The translations under genes and the position numbers were made by a program. Below, in pieces: positions 1-8,714 of a stretch of DNA of 18,362 bases. This DNA is from Pseudoneurospora amorphoporcata (lineage: Eukaryota; Ascomycota; Sordariomycetes; Sordariales; Sordariaceae), in assembly GCA_033297205.1 (NCBI GenBank), contig MU859426.1, forward strand, positions 1 to 18,362. Reading direction: 5' to 3'. The notes under the pieces were generated by a model. The model did no database searches. It was not told the DNA's origin and worked only from the letters and a program-made list of their open reading frames with translations. The first letter of the stretch is position 1; every line of letters begins with the position of its first letter.

Positions 1-2028
1 TACAGCGGCACTTATAAGGCTGACGTCAAGCGTTGAGGTTCTGTTAGCCTTGGAAACCCTAACTCAGAACTGTAGGCAAATGTCCGTGTGACAGCACGTA
101 CATAGTCCGCAAGAAGCTATAAACCCGCTTAGTGATTCTACAAGGCACTAGGAGATGCAGCAAATATTAGAGAAGAATCAGTAATGCTTAAAGCACTTGC
201 TAACTACCAATCCTCGCTACGATAAAACCTACATCAAACAGACTAAAGGCGGTTACTATAGGGTTAAATTCTCTCTTCAGGGTATGCCGACGTCAAACAA
301 CTTCGTGCCTCGACCCTTTAATATTACTGAGATTGAGAAATCTCTTCTTCCTTGCCACTAGAAAAAATAAGGGTGCAATGTCTTTGTTCTTCACGGGCTC
401 GGCGAAATTGGGAAAACTCAACTAGCTATCAACTTTACACGGCAATACAAAGCTGTTTTCAACGCCATCTTTTAGTTAGACGGCACATCAGAAGACAGCC
501 TTAAACAAAGCTTTGCTATTTGTACAAAGAGGATACCAAAGGACTAAATTCTTAAAAATATCAGAAGTCCCAAAATAAGCCATGAAGTCGATCTTAATGA
601 AATTGTAGAGCACGTACAAGGATAGCTCGCAAAAAATAATAATGTCGATTAGCTTTTAATCTTCGATAACGTTAATCTAGATCATACGCAAGGAGAAATA
701 CTGGATGCTTATAACATTCAAAAGTATCTTCCAGGTAACTACGGCGCAATCTTAATTACATCCCGGTTGTCCAAGCTAGTACAGCTTAGCGAATCCAAGC
801 GCATTGAATCTGCTAACCCAGACTTGAGTAAGAAAATATTCGAGAAGTGGTACGGGAAGGAACTAAGTAAGTATCCTAGGCTACTACGAGACTCAGTCCT
901 AAAGCTGATGCTAACGCGCTAATTCAGTGATAGATGATAATACACAAAAGTTACTACATTTATTAGTAGGTCTGCCACTTGCACTCGCGCAAGCCACTGC
1001 ATATATAAGACAATTAAACCTTCATATCGCTTCGTATATTCGCCTATATGAGCAGCAGTGGGATGAACTCTTCTAGAATACGGACTCCAGCCTGCTAGAC
1101 TATGGTAATCGCAGCGTGTGGACGACGTGGACGATATCGTTCAACGCAATCGAGACGAGGGATAAGAACGCTGGGAATCTACTCCGGCTTTGTCATAGGT
1201 CTGGCGCCCAGTACTAGCATCTGACACACGGTTAGCCAGACGACGAGTGCCGGCAAGGTACCGGCAGGCTCAGAGCCTGTTGGTCCCCTCCAGCCTCCAT
1301 ACGATTACATACCTAGACCGTGGGGCTGCCTCAGGCAGTCAGGCACCCATACCAGCCACAGCCTTAAAGGATAGGCGACAAGGTCCGCCCTACAGGCTAG
1401 TCTTTCTTCTCTTTTCTTCTCATAGAACCTTAATTAATTATCTTGGTGTCAGCACCTGCGTACTGCTCTGCTGTCCCCTTACAGGCTTTAGGCTTTTCTC
1501 GACAATAGAGAGATGTGGCACGGTCTACTGCAAGTGGCCAAAAATAACCAGAAGCAATAGCCTAAATAGCTCCGCGATATAGCATGCAACGAAGTTAGGT
1601 TTTTCAACATAGCGACACTACTGCTCCGCTACTCTATAATCGAGGCCCGAAAGTCCGAACAAAGCAACTATAGCATACATCCGGTAGTACATAGATAGAT
1701 ATCGCATATACAAGATGACGCTGGGAAGAGGGTATTTCTACAGCTAGCGGTAATATTAATAGGATTTTCGGTACCTCACATTACAACTAAGAATTATTAA
1801 GTACTCCAGCGACGGCTTCTCCCTCATACAGAGAGGTGCTTATAGTGGATAGGAGAATTAGAAGGAGGAGAGTGCAACATTGAAGACATTACCATCGGCC
1901 ATGCAATATATAGCTTGGGCGATCTCTACTTCGCTCAGAGCCGGCTAAAGGAGGCAGAAACGATGTATCAGCGCGCGCTAGAAGGCTACGAGAAGGCGCT
2001 CGGACCGGATCATACGTCGACTCTCAAG
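1..2028 (+). pseudogene. Decayed NLR (NB-ARC/TPR STAND protein) relic
   Basis: NLRs are ATP-switched signalling receptors used in fungal allorecognition. The P-loop reads GLGEIGKTQL at 395-424, with GAA at 404-406 where the family has glycine (GGA). A Walker-B stretch LLIFDNV lies at 653-673, GLPLALAQA near 969-995, SVWTTW near 1113-1130, and WAFLDN/WHGLL spans 1489-1530 with its Trp codon as TAG. One TPR with EAETMYQRALEGYEKALGPD follows at about 1950-2010, then the homology stops near 2028. At least three Trp positions are TAG (473, 623, 650) and there are further TAA/TAG stops. The reading frame is constant over 380-673, changes before 933, and changes again across the insertion at 1191-1483. 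The 5' end runs off the window. The pattern fits RIP plus indels; no functional protein is possible. Family identity is confident, the exact N-terminal domain is not. Confidence 0.85.
1191..1483. mobile_element. MITE-like non-autonomous DNA transposon in the NLR relic
   Basis: The NB-ARC homology breaks at CGG CTT (1185-1190) and resumes at TAG GCT TTT (1489-1497). Removing 1191-1488 rejoins it exactly in frame. The flanks carry GGCTT at 1186-1190 and 1484-1488, a probable 5-bp target duplication (6 bp if the next T is counted). The ends are imperfect inverted repeats: CAGTAC...CTGACAC at 1209-1227 pairs with its reverse complement at 1446-1465, and the outer ends start TGT and finish ACA. 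There is no transposase. An intron was considered because CTTACAG occurs at the 3' side, but no donor restores the frame. Confidence 0.65.
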
Positions 2029-2526
2029 GCGGGAGGGGTTCTTGGACGACACCAGCGGCCGCAAGTTGGACATGGCCAAAAACTAAGGACTTACCCATCA
2101 CAAAAAGTCCTCCATCTCAATGCTCCACGAGTCGGGAACCCATTCGCAGTCAAGATTTCCATCACTGTCGTACCAATAAGTGCAGGAGCTAGAACACGGA
2201 AGCAGAACCCCTTCCTTCCAACCACCTCACAATTTTCACAAACGTATCAACTATTATATAGTTTGGTTCTTTGCCATCTTCCTATTCCTCAGTCCTGCCC
2301 CGTATATATCTCTGTCAGCCAATCGACTCGTCTACAAAGGTATTGACGGCTGGGTCAAGGCAGACCTATCCAAAGTCGGGCACGTGGATACTTTGAGTAG
2401 AATCGGAAGCTGCAACTTCTAGAGCTATAGTTAGCTCGTCGAATCCATATACAATTAATATGAATCTCAAAGTTCACAAACTCACTCGCAACTAGTACCC
2501 TTTACATCTAGAAATGCCAAATCCAT
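2029..2526. other. No recognised gene
   Basis: NLR homology ends abruptly near 2028 within the TPR region. Short open frames here, including one at 2180-2422 with a hydrophobic stretch, show no family signature. An imperfect AT-rich palindrome lies near 2446-2462. The sequence looks like decayed flank or the truncation scar of the NLR. Confidence 0.4.
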
Positions 2527-3216
2527 TCATCCACGACAAATAGTGGTTCTTAACGATAATAATGATAACGACGCAGACGTATATGCGGGACGTCTCGGCC
2601 GGGTAGTTGAATCGGGCGTGGTAGGAGTGTAAGTCCCAATGGCTCGTGCGTTCGCCAACCCATCGTACGCGGTGTATTCGGGGCAGGCGGAGGTATGGTT
2701 ATCGCGATACCACAGGGTAGATCGGCTAGGCATACCAGTCGGTACGTGAGCCAATAGAGCTCCGGGTCCGCTTCGGAGGGAAGGGTCCACATTTTCCGGC
2801 GTCGGGGTGGTGCTGCCAAGTCGGGGGCGAGCCATCTCCGGAGGCTAGGGAGGCGGGGGAGCCACGTTTCTTCCAATATATTTTCATCCGGGGGGCTTGG
2901 GTCTCAGCGAGGGAGTGGAAATAGGACTCCAGACCGGCATTGTTTTTCGGAGAGCCTTCGATGCTGCTGTCTCGATCTCGTCGAGCGCAGTCTTGATGTT
3001 GATGGACACTTGTCCGCCCCTACGTCCGATTCGCGTGTGGCCAGGAAAGAGGGCGGCTACACCGTATATCAGGGTAGGCAGGAAGCCGGCGGTAAAAAGG
3101 TGTAGGGCAATCATCGGGTCTAGGCCGCGCGCTACCTAGTTGATGCGTACGGAGAGGCCGGCTACGGCTGCGGCCTTGGAAGGTGGGCCGGATGCGGAGA
3201 TGGTATTGACGTGAAA
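2527..3216 (-). pseudogene. LINE (non-LTR retrotransposon) reverse-transcriptase C-terminal relic
   Basis: On the minus strand from 3216 a frame reads FHVNTISASG, SKAAAVAGLS, then MIALHLFTAGFLPTLIYG, FPGHTR, IKTALDEIE and SKALRKTMPVW. The order (a KAxxA helix, then LPxLxYGxxxxxPG, then a helix with KALR and a xxPVWxxxxTP motif) matches the thumb/connection region that follows the polymerase core in fungal LINE ORF2 proteins. The Trp position after VRIN is TAG, and a TGA after KPPG shifts the continuation to another frame covering about 2550-2876. The core polymerase motifs (YxDD) are absent, so this is a truncated and mutated copy. Family is inferred from motif order only; no exact element could be named. 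Confidence 0.55.
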
Positions 3217-3250
3217 AGAGTAAAGCAAAGAATTTAGCGACAAGGGTACC

Positions 3251-3285
3251 AAGCCTTTTTATTAGTCCGGACTGATAAAAGGCTT
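3251..3285. repeat. 35-nt near-perfect palindrome
   Basis: AAGCCTTTTTATTAGTCC (3251-3268) faces GGACTGATAAAAGGCTT (3269-3285), pairing with one extra T and one mismatch and no loop. It lies about 35 bp from the LINE relic and could be a transposon end, a cruciform-forming site or a hairpin. The function is unknown. Confidence 0.7.
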
Positions 3286-4419
3286 GACAAACCTGCAAGT
3301 GTCGCTCCTCCTTCTCTTCCTGCCGTAACCTGCCTGCATTAGCCTGCAGCTTTATAAACAGGTCAACCCGAATGCTCATTAAGAGGTAATCGAGCCGCTC
3401 AATGTTACAACGCTTATCATAGCTGTGAGGACTTCTGTGTAAGAGGGAGGAAGAAGGAGTGCATGTCTGATTGCACAAAATACAGCAAGAATCGGGAATT
3501 GGGTCCAGAAGGTTGAAAGCGGAGATCGCACAAGTGACAACGTAGCGGCTTCCAATTCGCTACACCTTTCAATCCTCCATATAAAATATTGCTTCAGTTT
3601 TTATGTGTAGTAAAGAACTTTATTCTTAACAGAAGAAACAGCTGGTACTTTATTCTCGGCGGAAGAACAGGACAAAAGTAGGAGGAACTGGACTAAGTTG
3701 CTAGGTAGGAACCCATATAAGGTACCATCTTTACCGAACAGAGCACTGAATATTTTTTTCTAAATAGTTTACCAAGCCCTAACCCTAGTTCCGGCTAAGC
3801 CGGAACTACCTTAGATAATTGATAACGCCGTACCATAGTGTTCGATATCACTTGCGGGACAGGGATCTATGTAAAAGCGCCCTTTGAACGTAATTTAATG
3901 GGGCGGTGGTAACTTTCGTAAGCGATGCTTAATAGCGCTCTTAGTTGCGGACTTGCGATAGTGACTAGGCTGACTAGGCTAGGCTAGGGAGGCTGGGCTA
4001 TGAGCTCCAAGATCTATGAAATCAGGTCCTTGGCGGTCAGTGGCAGGCTATGCATGGTATCCGACATCTAGAAAGCTACCTTAGGTACCTTCCTTTTAAC
4101 TGTGGAATTTGCCCATTTTAATGCACGAAACATTAGGCTCCATTCCGCTCAGGTACCTAATTCAGCGCTTTGGAGCTCTGCGATTTTAATTATACGGCTG
4201 CCACGTCGCATTAACGGGCACCTTACATCAACACAGCAGCCTACAACGACTACACTGAAGAAAGAAAAGAGGATGGAAAGCCTAGAGAAATAGCAATTAA
4301 ATTGAGGAAAGAAAATATCAAAGGTGGGAAAAGAAAAAGGAGTAAAGTATACCAGGCGGCGGTACAGGTAGTGTTGGTAACTGTGAGTTATGACTTTAAA
4401 CCTAAGTCTTGGGTCAGTT
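3286..4419. other. Gene-poor decayed DNA with small repeats
   Basis: I see no supportable gene. The stretch holds a 23-nt palindrome (3786-3808) directly after two telomere-like CCCTAA units at 3777-3788, a degenerate GACTAGGCT tandem tract at about 3962-3999, and a purine-rich tract around 4258-4355. Open frames here are short and lack family motifs. Confidence 0.4.
3786..3808. repeat. Perfect palindrome, 11-bp arms
   Basis: TAGTTCCGGCT and AGCCGGAACTA flank a single central A. It immediately follows CCCTAACCC. It may be the terminal hairpin of an unrecognised mobile element, but no matching element body was seen. Confidence 0.75.
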
Positions 4420-4650
4420 CTAAGTCCCATTCGACTGCGCCGACTTCACCGGCTCATCAAAGCACGCCTTCCTGTAATACTCATCCACCTTCTCATGAAA
4501 ATCAGAATGCACCCTCCCAATCTTCATCACCCTCAAACAATCCTCTACTGTAAACACCCTACTACAATCCAGTCTCGTCAACGGGCTAATATTCTGTTTC
4601 CACTCCTCCATAATCACCTTTCTACTGTAGGAAGGCATACGCGATTTCAC
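4420..4650 (-). pseudogene. Coding-like C-terminal fragment, unknown family
   Basis: A minus-strand frame of about 75 codons ends in TAG at 4420. It reads with ordinary protein composition: KVIMEEWKQNISPLTRLDC, then VFTVEDCLRVMKIGRVHSD, then FHEKVDEYYRKACFDEPVK. The first usable ATG is not at the 5' end of the frame, and a TGA lies just upstream, so this looks like the 3' end of a gene whose upstream part is missing or decayed. The 260 bases upstream on the same strand contain no convincing continuation. I do not recognise the family. A chance open frame remains possible, although the residue composition (acidic, aromatic, amphipathic) argues for real coding ancestry. Confidence 0.35.
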
Positions 4651-4754
4651 CGGTCACACGCGAAGCGGCTACGCGGGAGAGTCTATCTCTTGCTATTAGA
4701 ATCTACTAGCAGCGCTTCATTGCTAGAATCCAGACTTCGCACTTCTTTTCATAG

Positions 4755-5270
4755 ACTTGCACAAGAAAGGCATGGCACCAGACACTCTGGCAACAGCACA
4801 TCGACGACGGGGGCACCGCTAATAACTTTACGGGATTTTTACAAGGTGGAGGGTTGGAGTGTGACGAATTATTACAAGCAGAGGAGTATTATTGCTGGGA
4901 TAGAACAATAGAGTAACAGAGTAGTAGCCGAAAGGTACTGGTAGATTGTGATAGCTATTGCTTGCTGAAGAACCCTAATAACGAAGGCCGGGAGGCCTTC
5001 TTATATACTGGTCTTCAGCCTTGTCCCGTGGTCCCGTAGACTCGGGACCCCAGGTCCTATCTAATTGGTCAATCTATCTAAGTCCGTTGATTGGATCGTA
5101 ACATGGAGGTTGGCCACGGCCACGACATCGAGAGGGTTACGGTGGACTTGGACAGGCTGGTTCACCGTGTAAGGAGACGGGAGGAGGCCTTACGGGAGGA
5201 GGAGAGTGAGAGCGAGAGCGGAGAGGAGGGATTTTACCCTTTCTTTTGTCTTTTCCTTTGTTCTACATGA
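4755..5270 (+). pseudogene. Open frame interrupted by a solo LTR
   Basis: A frame open from 4755 (after TAG at 4752) reads KAWHQTLWQQHIDD, then FTGFLQGGGLE, up to 4859. Skipping the LTR plus one target-duplication copy (4860-5108, 249 bp, divisible by three) continues in the same frame from 5109: VGHGHDIERV, LDRLVHRVRRREEALREEE, then a Glu/Ser-rich tail and TGA at 5268-5270. That gives 88 codons before insertion. The charged, probably coiled-coil C-terminus resembles tails of fungal transposase-type proteins, but I cannot name the family. An in-frame TAG at 4707 and the absence of an ATG indicate decay on the 5' side as well. Confidence 0.35.
4860..5103 (-). mobile_element. Solo LTR of a Gypsy-type retrotransposon (family 1)
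   Basis: On the minus strand the element starts TGTTACGATCCAATCAA (5103 downward) and ends TTCGTCACA at 4860, i.e. TG...CA with 7-bp inverted ends TGTTACG/TGTGACG. It is flanked by a perfect 5-bp duplication TGGAG (4855-4859 and 5104-5108). It aligns in inverted orientation with the LTR at 5365-5674, sharing the same first 17 bases, the CAGCAAGCAATAGC block, the TACCTTTYGGCTACTAC block and the same last bases. No internal domain is attached, so it is a solo LTR left by LTR-LTR recombination. Confidence 0.85.
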
Positions 5271-5275
5271 AGACC

Positions 5276-5364
5276 GCTAGATAGATACCTCTTTGGCATA
5301 AAAAGGCCTTGAAACCCAGCCTTTGGTTGAAGGTTGAAAGGATCAACAAGGCCTTCGAGACCAG
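5276..5364 (-). mobile_element. LTR fragment, family 2, copy 1
   Basis: On the minus strand from 5364 it reads TGGTCTCGAAGGCCTTGTTG, then GATCC, and continues with similarity to copy 2 (8715-8857). The same block occurs in copy 3 at the right edge of the window. Its 5' third (TGTRACAAGG onward) is missing, cut exactly where the family-1 LTR begins at 5365, so the family-1 element most likely inserted into this older LTR. The 3' boundary is uncertain. Confidence 0.6.
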
Positions 5365-5674
5365 TGTTACGATCCAATCAAGGATCCTTATGTAAGCTAG
5401 ACTATTTGACCAATAAGAATGGACCCGAAGAATGGACCCGAAGGCTAGGGTCCTAAGGTCGGGTCTCGAGGACCCGAGACGAGGGACCGGGTCCACGGGT
5501 CTGGTATATCGGGTCCAGGAAGACCGGTATAAAGAAAGGCCTCCCAGGCTTCCTGATTACCGGCTTTTCAGCAAGCAATAGCTTCCACAATTCAATAGTA
5601 CCTTTTGGCTACTACGACCGTTGTTCTATCTTTATCCTAGCGATATACTCCTGTGCTTGTAACGGTTCGTCACA
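5365..5674 (+). mobile_element. 5' LTR of a Gypsy-type retrotransposon (family 1)
   Basis: It begins TGTTACGATCCAATCAA and ends TTCGTCACA at 5674. It is 310 bp against 244 bp for the solo copy. The extra length includes a 13-bp tandem duplication (5416-5441, unit AGAATGGACCCGA) and several GGGTC/GACCC blocks. The gag start at 5786 lies 111 bp downstream, which fits a 5' LTR plus leader. No standard tRNA primer-binding site was recognised just after 5674. There is no 3' LTR in the window, so the element is truncated. Confidence 0.8.
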
Positions 5675-5785
5675 TGTTGCTTGCTCATCTATTTGCACAC
5701 TAGTATTCTGGGATTTTCTGCTACACCCAAGTTTCCTCAGATCAGTTTCCCCAACACCAACCGCTGACTTAACACCATCATCATC

Positions 5786-6193
5786 ATGTCTGGAAGACCG
5801 ACTGGACAACATGTTGGAGGACTCGTTGGAGCTCGACTCCCGGACACCGCTACCAGAGACCCTGGTACCAACACCGAATCCATGACCGGTGTCGAAGACA
5901 ATGATGGTCGCAAGGTCAGCGCCGCCGAACTTCGTGAGCGCGAGCTTCGTGACCGAGCCAAAGGCAAGAAGCCGGAGGACCCCATCCCCATCGTTACCGA
6001 CAAAACCTCTGCGGCCGAGCTTCGCGATATCATCAACAAGTTGAGCGCGAGACTTCTCACTCACCATGCTGTCCGCACTCAGGGACCTCGCCCTGCCAAA
6101 ATCAAGCTCAACCCGCCTCCCAAGTTCGACGACAACCACGAGACAAAGACATGTCAGATGCACGCACATATTGCGAGGGTGTCGGGGTCGTAA
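5786..6193 (+). pseudogene. Truncated Gypsy gag
   Basis: The frame starts MSGRPTGQHVGG 111 bp after the LTR. It has a charged helical segment (AAELRERELRDRAKGKKPED, about residues 47-66) and ends in the capsid-start signature KLNPPPKFDD near residues 112-121. In intact Ty3/Gypsy gags this PPKFDG-type motif opens the capsid domain, which would run on for over 100 residues. Here similarity stops near 6150 and the frame closes at 6193 after unrelated residues. No zinc knuckle, protease, reverse transcriptase or integrase follows. The copy is therefore 3'-truncated at a junction with the flank of the HET gene. The early part shows little RIP, so it may be younger than the NLR relic. Confidence 0.7.
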
Positions 6194-6469
6194 TAGACAT
6201 CAGGAATGACCAATATCTTCCTAGACTGGACGGCCACGGTCATCAGACAGTGATTATCGACGACAGATGCCCAACACCCATGATGAGGTTTACCCCGTTT
6301 ATCGTCAAACACCACTTGCCATTTGCCCAAATGCAAAACGAATACCCTCCTGCCTTAGATATAAACGGAGAATAATATGGAACTCGTAAATGATCAGTAC
6401 CATATCACTGTTCCAAACCAGAACCGCCTGCTGATGTCCGAGATAGATATTGCGTGCTCGACACTTCTT
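6151..6469. other. Junction region and HET 3' flank
   Basis: This stretch lies between the broken gag and the stop codon of the minus-strand HET gene. A 60-codon minus-strand frame (6154-6336) is open but has no recognisable motif. It probably contains the HET 3' untranslated region. Confidence 0.35.
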
Positions 6470-8525
6470 CTACATAATCACGATCTTCTGGAGCGAACGC
6501 TTCGCCGAAATGTCAACATCCCTCGAGACCCGTTTTGCGAGACCATCCATCTCACCGTAACAATACGCCTCACTACAAGAAACAACGGTCAGTACGAACG
6601 GTTAGATGGCGCCCTTTCTTGGGTTAACTTACCCGATGAATTGGTAACCTTCTCCGTTACCTAAAGGCCTCGGAACACAAGGCACGCTCAGACCGACCAA
6701 CTTGGCGATAACGTCGCCTTGCTGCATGCGGTGGTTTCCCAATCCCACGCGGTCAGTGTCGAGGACGTACCATCGCCTCTCGCAGTATGCCTTTAGGGCA
6801 GTCTGGTACCAATCATTCTGAATCTCATGCTTCAGCTGCTCTATTCCTTCGAAATCTGGGACATGGGTGTGATACGGCATCGACGAGATGTTTTCGAAGT
6901 CCAAATAATTGTCCGCACACCATCGATCGGTACGCCCCACGTCCCTGATTAGTTTGGGCAGGACTCCGCCAGTAATTGTCATAGCAAAGGCAATGTGGGC
7001 GCTTTGGCCGGTTGGGTAAAAGGGGTAAGAGGAAATCATGCGCAGAAATTTGAAATGAGCTTCTCGCATGCGGCCTTGCGACACGATGTCGCTGAAATGG
7101 CGATATGGGCTCACGTAGACCGCTCGGCCCAGGATTACGCCTCGCGTCGTGAGCGCGAAAGGGTTTTCTGGAACATCACTCTGCCACATCGTATGAACGC
7201 CGGCGCCTGGGATGTCGTGCCATTCTGCAAAATGTTCGCCGATACCCCATTTGCATCCTGTCCCTGTATGTTGCCAATCGGGGACCCAGCTTGGCCACTC
7301 ACCAGCTTGAGGTTCAGCGTCAACCGCACACTTTCAGGTGCTGCGGCGTGCCTGAAGGATGATGTCAAGATTTGCCTGCTGGCGTAGTCGACTTCCTCTT
7401 TTTGATTATGGCCCTTGCTGTATTGGTAAAGACCATCTTGACATCCTTGGCGTAATCAACTTGGAGATAGCGCTTTCCCATGTTGAAATCGCTTAGCCCG
7501 AGAAACGCATACACCTTGTCTCTCGGGTCGGTTGCCTTCCTTCCTCTGAACATGGCGAGGAGCTGTGCCAGGCCCCATTGAGCAATGGGCGTGAACCTTT
7601 CACCGCCAGGCTCTGTGAAGCTCTCAAATATGGCGAGGTACGGTGCTAGGAACCATCGAACAAAAGGCCTGGACGTTCCACCGATATGCTGTATTTAAAG
7701 TCTTGAATAAGGCGGCCGATCGAGCAGTGGTCGCGGGCTTTTTACCGGGACGCTGTGTATACTTCGGGAGCATGGCCAGATATGGTGCCAGTTCCAACTG
7801 AAAAGTGGGCATCAAGATATCGAGTATACAGAGAAACGATGCTAGGAACCATCGAATGAAGGGCGGGGTCATTGCACCGATACGCTGTATGAACGTCTTG
7901 AATAAGGCGAAATATAGTGCTCGTATGGATCGAGAAGAAGTGGTCGTGGGCTTTTCACCAGCACGCTGTTTGAACCTCTCGAGCATGGCCAGATACGGAG
8001 CCAGTTTCAACTGAACGGTAGACGGGTGCTTCTCACTTGCCAGCTGTGTGAACCATTCGATTGTGATGAGGACCTGTGCCAATGCCCATTGAATAGTGGA
8101 CGCGGGGTTTTGACCGGCATGATGTTTGAATGACCTGACCGTTGCTACGACCAAGCAGCGTGATCAAGCTGGTCAGCCGAATGGTATACAGGATAGCAAA
8201 GGCGTTAACAATAGCACTTACCATTCCAGTCCGCGGGTATGTTCATATCTGCAGCTAGCTCTATACCTCCAACAGATGGTTTATGACGCTGATAGATGGC
8301 GCCAGCTTTCAGAGCCCGAGAGTACCATACCGCTGCGTATTTGACAAGGTCCCAAGAGACAGAAAATTCGCCAACTATCACACATCCATTGCGGCTGGGA
8401 AGCATTTCCTGGACGATCCAAATTCGCTTAAACCAAGGGCAATCATAAAACTGGGTGAAAGCATCCCAGGATGCAACGTCAGTGAACGGGATACTGTCAC
8501 ACGGACATTCGCCGGCGACATTCAT
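6470..8525 (-). pseudogene. Broken HET-domain gene with expanded internal repeats
   Basis: HET proteins trigger death of incompatible fused fungal cells. The first visible exon (8222-8525) carries the third HET motif as CPWFKRIWIVQE plus VGEFSVSWD. A GTAAGT...AG intron (8145-8221) follows. The next exon runs through the 26-residue repeats (7542-8130), then RKATDPRDKVYAFLGL, VDYAKDV and ARAII, then GEWPSWVPDW, and late QQGDVIAKLVG. A 60-bp intron (6573-6632, GTAAGT...TTGTAG) joins FIG to EAYCYGEMDG, the usual HET C-terminal motif. TAG is at 6470. Breaks: a +1 shift near 7693-7698, a second +1 shift between about 7376 and 7400, and TGA at 7334-7336. The N-terminal half (YxALSYxWG and LWIDxICINQ) is absent. 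An in-frame TGA at 8529-8531 and then a tandem duplication and LTR lie in its place. Confidence 0.85.
7542..8130 (-). repeat. About eight tandem 26-residue repeats inside the HET gene
   Basis: Units follow the pattern F-x-Q-R-x-G-E-K, a short linker, then W-x-L-A-x-Y-L-A-M-L-x. Examples are FTQLASEKHP...LAPYLAMLER, FKQRAGEKPT...ALYFALFKT, FIQRIGAMTP...FIRWFLASFL and FTEPGGERFT...WGLAQLLAMF. Six units are in one frame; the seventh is shifted by one base. Two units are shortened (about 18 and 21 residues). The last unit continues directly into RKATDPRDKVYAFLGL, so the repeat copies the helix that normally precedes that motif. At DNA level a higher-order repeat with a period of 196-213 bp is also visible (GCTAGGAACCATCGAA at 7645 and 7841; CATGGCCAGATA at 7771 and 7984). 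Confidence 0.8.
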
Positions 8526-8625
8526 CAGTCAAACTGCCGACCTGAACTACCGACAGAATGCCACACGGACATCCGCCGGCGACATTCATCAATTAACCGC
8601 CGACCGGAATTACTGACGGGCAACT
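8498..8625. repeat. Two-copy 64-bp tandem duplication
   Basis: CACACGGACATYCGCCGGCG starts at 8498 and again at 8562, and the copies stay similar over the full 64 bp with scattered substitutions. Copy 1 overlaps the first codons of the visible HET frame. It may mark the truncation point of the HET 5' half. Confidence 0.8.
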
Positions 8626-8714
8626 GAACGAAGGCTGGCATTCAGGAGATCTACTTGTAGGCAGATGAACTTGATAGACTCGCGCCGATGCCTGGCACAC
8701 AGGGCTCGATACGT

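Noticed and set aside
1191..1489. The break in the NLR as a spliceosomal intron ending CTTACAG
   Set aside because: No GT donor gives the right phase, while a 5-bp duplication and inverted ends fit an insertion exactly.
3786..3830. Helitron 3' end (hairpin followed by CTRR)
   Set aside because: The bases after the hairpin do not give CTRR at the expected distance and no helicase remnant was seen.
5103..5270. New gene starting at the ATG created at the LTR junction (5103-5105)
   Set aside because: The frame is the tail of the interrupted older frame; the ATG arises by chance at the junction.
7310..7395. Intron (GTCGAC...CCAAG) bypassing the TGA in the first HET gene
   Set aside because: The phase fits but the donor is poor, and it would remove LDII and the residues before SWVPDW that HET proteins keep.
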